Under the pieces are notes generated by a model. The model searched no databases. It saw only the letters and a program-made list of their open reading frames with translations, and was not told the DNA's origin. Shown here in pieces: positions 62,970 through 64,000 of a stretch of DNA of 64,000 bases; position 1 is the stretch's first letter; the number at the start of each line of letters is the position of its first letter. The position numbers were made by a program, and so were the translations under genes. The DNA lies in the NCBI GenBank assembly GCA_013398015.1, contig VZRR01008077.1, positions 1,437,731-1,501,730 on the forward strand, written 5' to 3'. The DNA comes from Oreocharis arfaki (Eukaryota; Chordata; Aves; Passeriformes; Paramythiidae).

Positions 62970-63470
62970 TTTAGAGTAATATTAAAATTTAGTCATATAA
63001 AGAGCATCTCAGCTTCAGAAAATTAACTTCTTTCCTCTGTAAACCAGAATACAATTTACAGAGACAGGAGAAAAAAAAAAAAGATTCGAGAAAAGCACAC
63101 AAAATTAAACCAAGCCAACTCCAAAACATTTTAATGAGAAGTCTCTATTAAAAGAGGATAAAGACTAAGTCAAGTATCTATATACAATATAAATAATATT
63201 GGAGAGTGTAAGAAGCATTATAGTTAAGGCTGGTTGCATATTGATTTCCACTGGCATGTAATTTAGGTCTAATTTCCTGTGGAATCATAATTTTTAGTCC
63301 TTTAAATCTAGGGATAAGTGATAAAACACTGAAGGATTAGATGAAAGCATTCACGAAACAGAGATCTCCTTTTCAAGCCTTTCTCTCCCCCTCCCTCTTT
63401 TTAGACAGAGAGAAATAGTTTCTCATCTGAGAAGATGAAGATTTTTGAAGCACAGGAGAGAGTATCTATG
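62970..63470. other. Non-coding stretch, nothing recognised
   Basis: AT-rich unique sequence with an A12 run at 63071-63082. No open frame of 60 codons or more. Confidence 0.55.
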
Positions 63471-63481
63471 CATCAGCTTTT

Positions 63482-63568
63482 CTGTCTGTCTGTCCCTCTT
63501 TCCATATGAGTCCCTGTCACACTCACACGTGGGCGCCAGCAAGGGGAGGAGTGCTGGCAGACAGACAG
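63482..63568. repeat. Inverted (CTGT)n / (CAGA)n pair
   Basis: CTGTCTGTCTG at 63482-63492 and CAGACAGACAG at 63558-63568 are exact reverse complements, 65 bases apart. These are two short tetranucleotide microsatellites in opposite orientation that could pair. Confidence 0.8.
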
Positions 63569-63864
63569 TGAGCACACAGTGACAGGAGACACCACCGTTG
63601 TGTCACCACATCTGGGGATCCCAAAACCCCGGCCATTAAAGGTCACATGGACTAATGAGACAATTAGAGGTTCACCAGCTGCATCACTGGGAACTGATAT
63701 TGCCAGCAACGGGACATTCAGGCTCAGGGTTCCATTTAAGAATTCAAAATTGAAGCAATCTAAGATGCATGTAGACATGGGTTTCTGAATGCCCAGAACA
63801 CCAGCAGCGTTCAGGATTGTAATGACCCACACAGTTGTGTGTTTGTCTTTTGGAAGTGGGAAGT
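63527..63864 (-). other. Weak candidate exon (minus strand), identity unknown
   Basis: On the minus strand a long pyrimidine tract ends in GCAG at 63868-63865, a good splice-acceptor context. An open frame then continues from 63864 for about 130 codons. A GTGAGT donor-like hexamer starts at 63526, giving a possible 338-bp exon, with a T rather than the usual G at the last exon base. The reading frame enters the exon mid-codon. The predicted peptide has a Val/Ile/Leu-rich start (VWVITILNAAGVLGIQ) and an Asn-Gly-Thr sequon, but I recognise no family. The full open frame is 142 codons and begins at TTG; the first in-frame ATG is about 41 codons later. The opposite strand is also open for 69 codons and the block carries AGGTCA and CAATTAG words. 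A conserved non-coding element or pure chance are therefore equally good explanations. Confidence 0.15.
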
Positions 63865-64000
63865 CTGCAAAAAGGAAGAAAAGTTTCTCAAAGAAAGGCA
63901 AGAATTGTAACCGTTAATAGAGAAGGTGCATATTTATGAAGCTTGCCTTCTCTCTAGACAGCAAGGAACAAAACTGCATGAAATACAGTGTTTTCCCAGG

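Noticed and set aside
1..64000. tRNA, rRNA, snRNA, miRNA, CRISPR, retroviral LTR or telomeric repeat content
   Set aside because: Looked for by eye on both strands (tRNA B-box words, U6-like sequence, TTAGGG arrays, long hairpins, TG...CA LTR ends) and none was convincing.

Overview
The window looks like a non-coding stretch of a vertebrate nuclear genome, most likely a bird. The clearest support is two CR1-family LINE fragments: a recognisable 3' end near 60.2 kb and a much older copy near 17.9-18.3 kb. There is no mammal-type repeat landscape (no Alu, L1 or B1/B2) and little interspersed repeat overall. Composition is moderately AT-rich, with ordinary microsatellites, poly-A/T runs and many A/C-rich low-complexity tracts. 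No operon-like gene packing is visible and the longest uninterrupted reading frame is 176 codons. CR1 also occurs in crocodilians and turtles, so 'bird' is an inference from the low repeat density, not proof.

I recognise no protein-coding gene, rRNA, tRNA, snRNA, miRNA or CRISPR array. The many short open frames show no known domains, often start at non-ATG codons and occur at about the number and length expected by chance in 64 kb of this composition. The window is best read as intergenic DNA or the inside of a very large intron.

Layout: 1-8300 is unique non-coding sequence. 8309-8613 holds a (GGGAGA)n microsatellite and a 113-bp A/C-rich tract. 8.6-17.3 kb is unique sequence. 17.4-19.4 kb contains a CpG-retaining block, the old CR1 copy and a long AT-rich block. 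19.4-34.3 kb is unique sequence with several AT-rich, motif-dense blocks. 34.7 kb holds a possible MIR-type SINE remnant. 40.5-42.9 kb combines two motif-dense AT-rich blocks, an (ATCTAT)n hexamer array and a weaker MIR-like remnant. 44.9-45.1 and 52.7-53.2 kb are further motif-dense blocks, the latter with a perfect octamer (POU) site. 55-59 kb has a G-rich purine tract, A/C tracts, an AT-only hairpin and small tandem duplications. 60.2 kb is the clearer CR1 3' end. The right edge (63.5-63.9 kb) contains the best, still weak, candidate exon, on the minus strand behind a strong-looking splice acceptor.

The motif-dense blocks are candidates for conserved non-coding elements (enhancers). That is judged only by eye from homeodomain, POU, forkhead and TCF-like words and lack of repeats; a cross-species alignment is needed to decide. 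I found no convincing evidence of a novel biological system.
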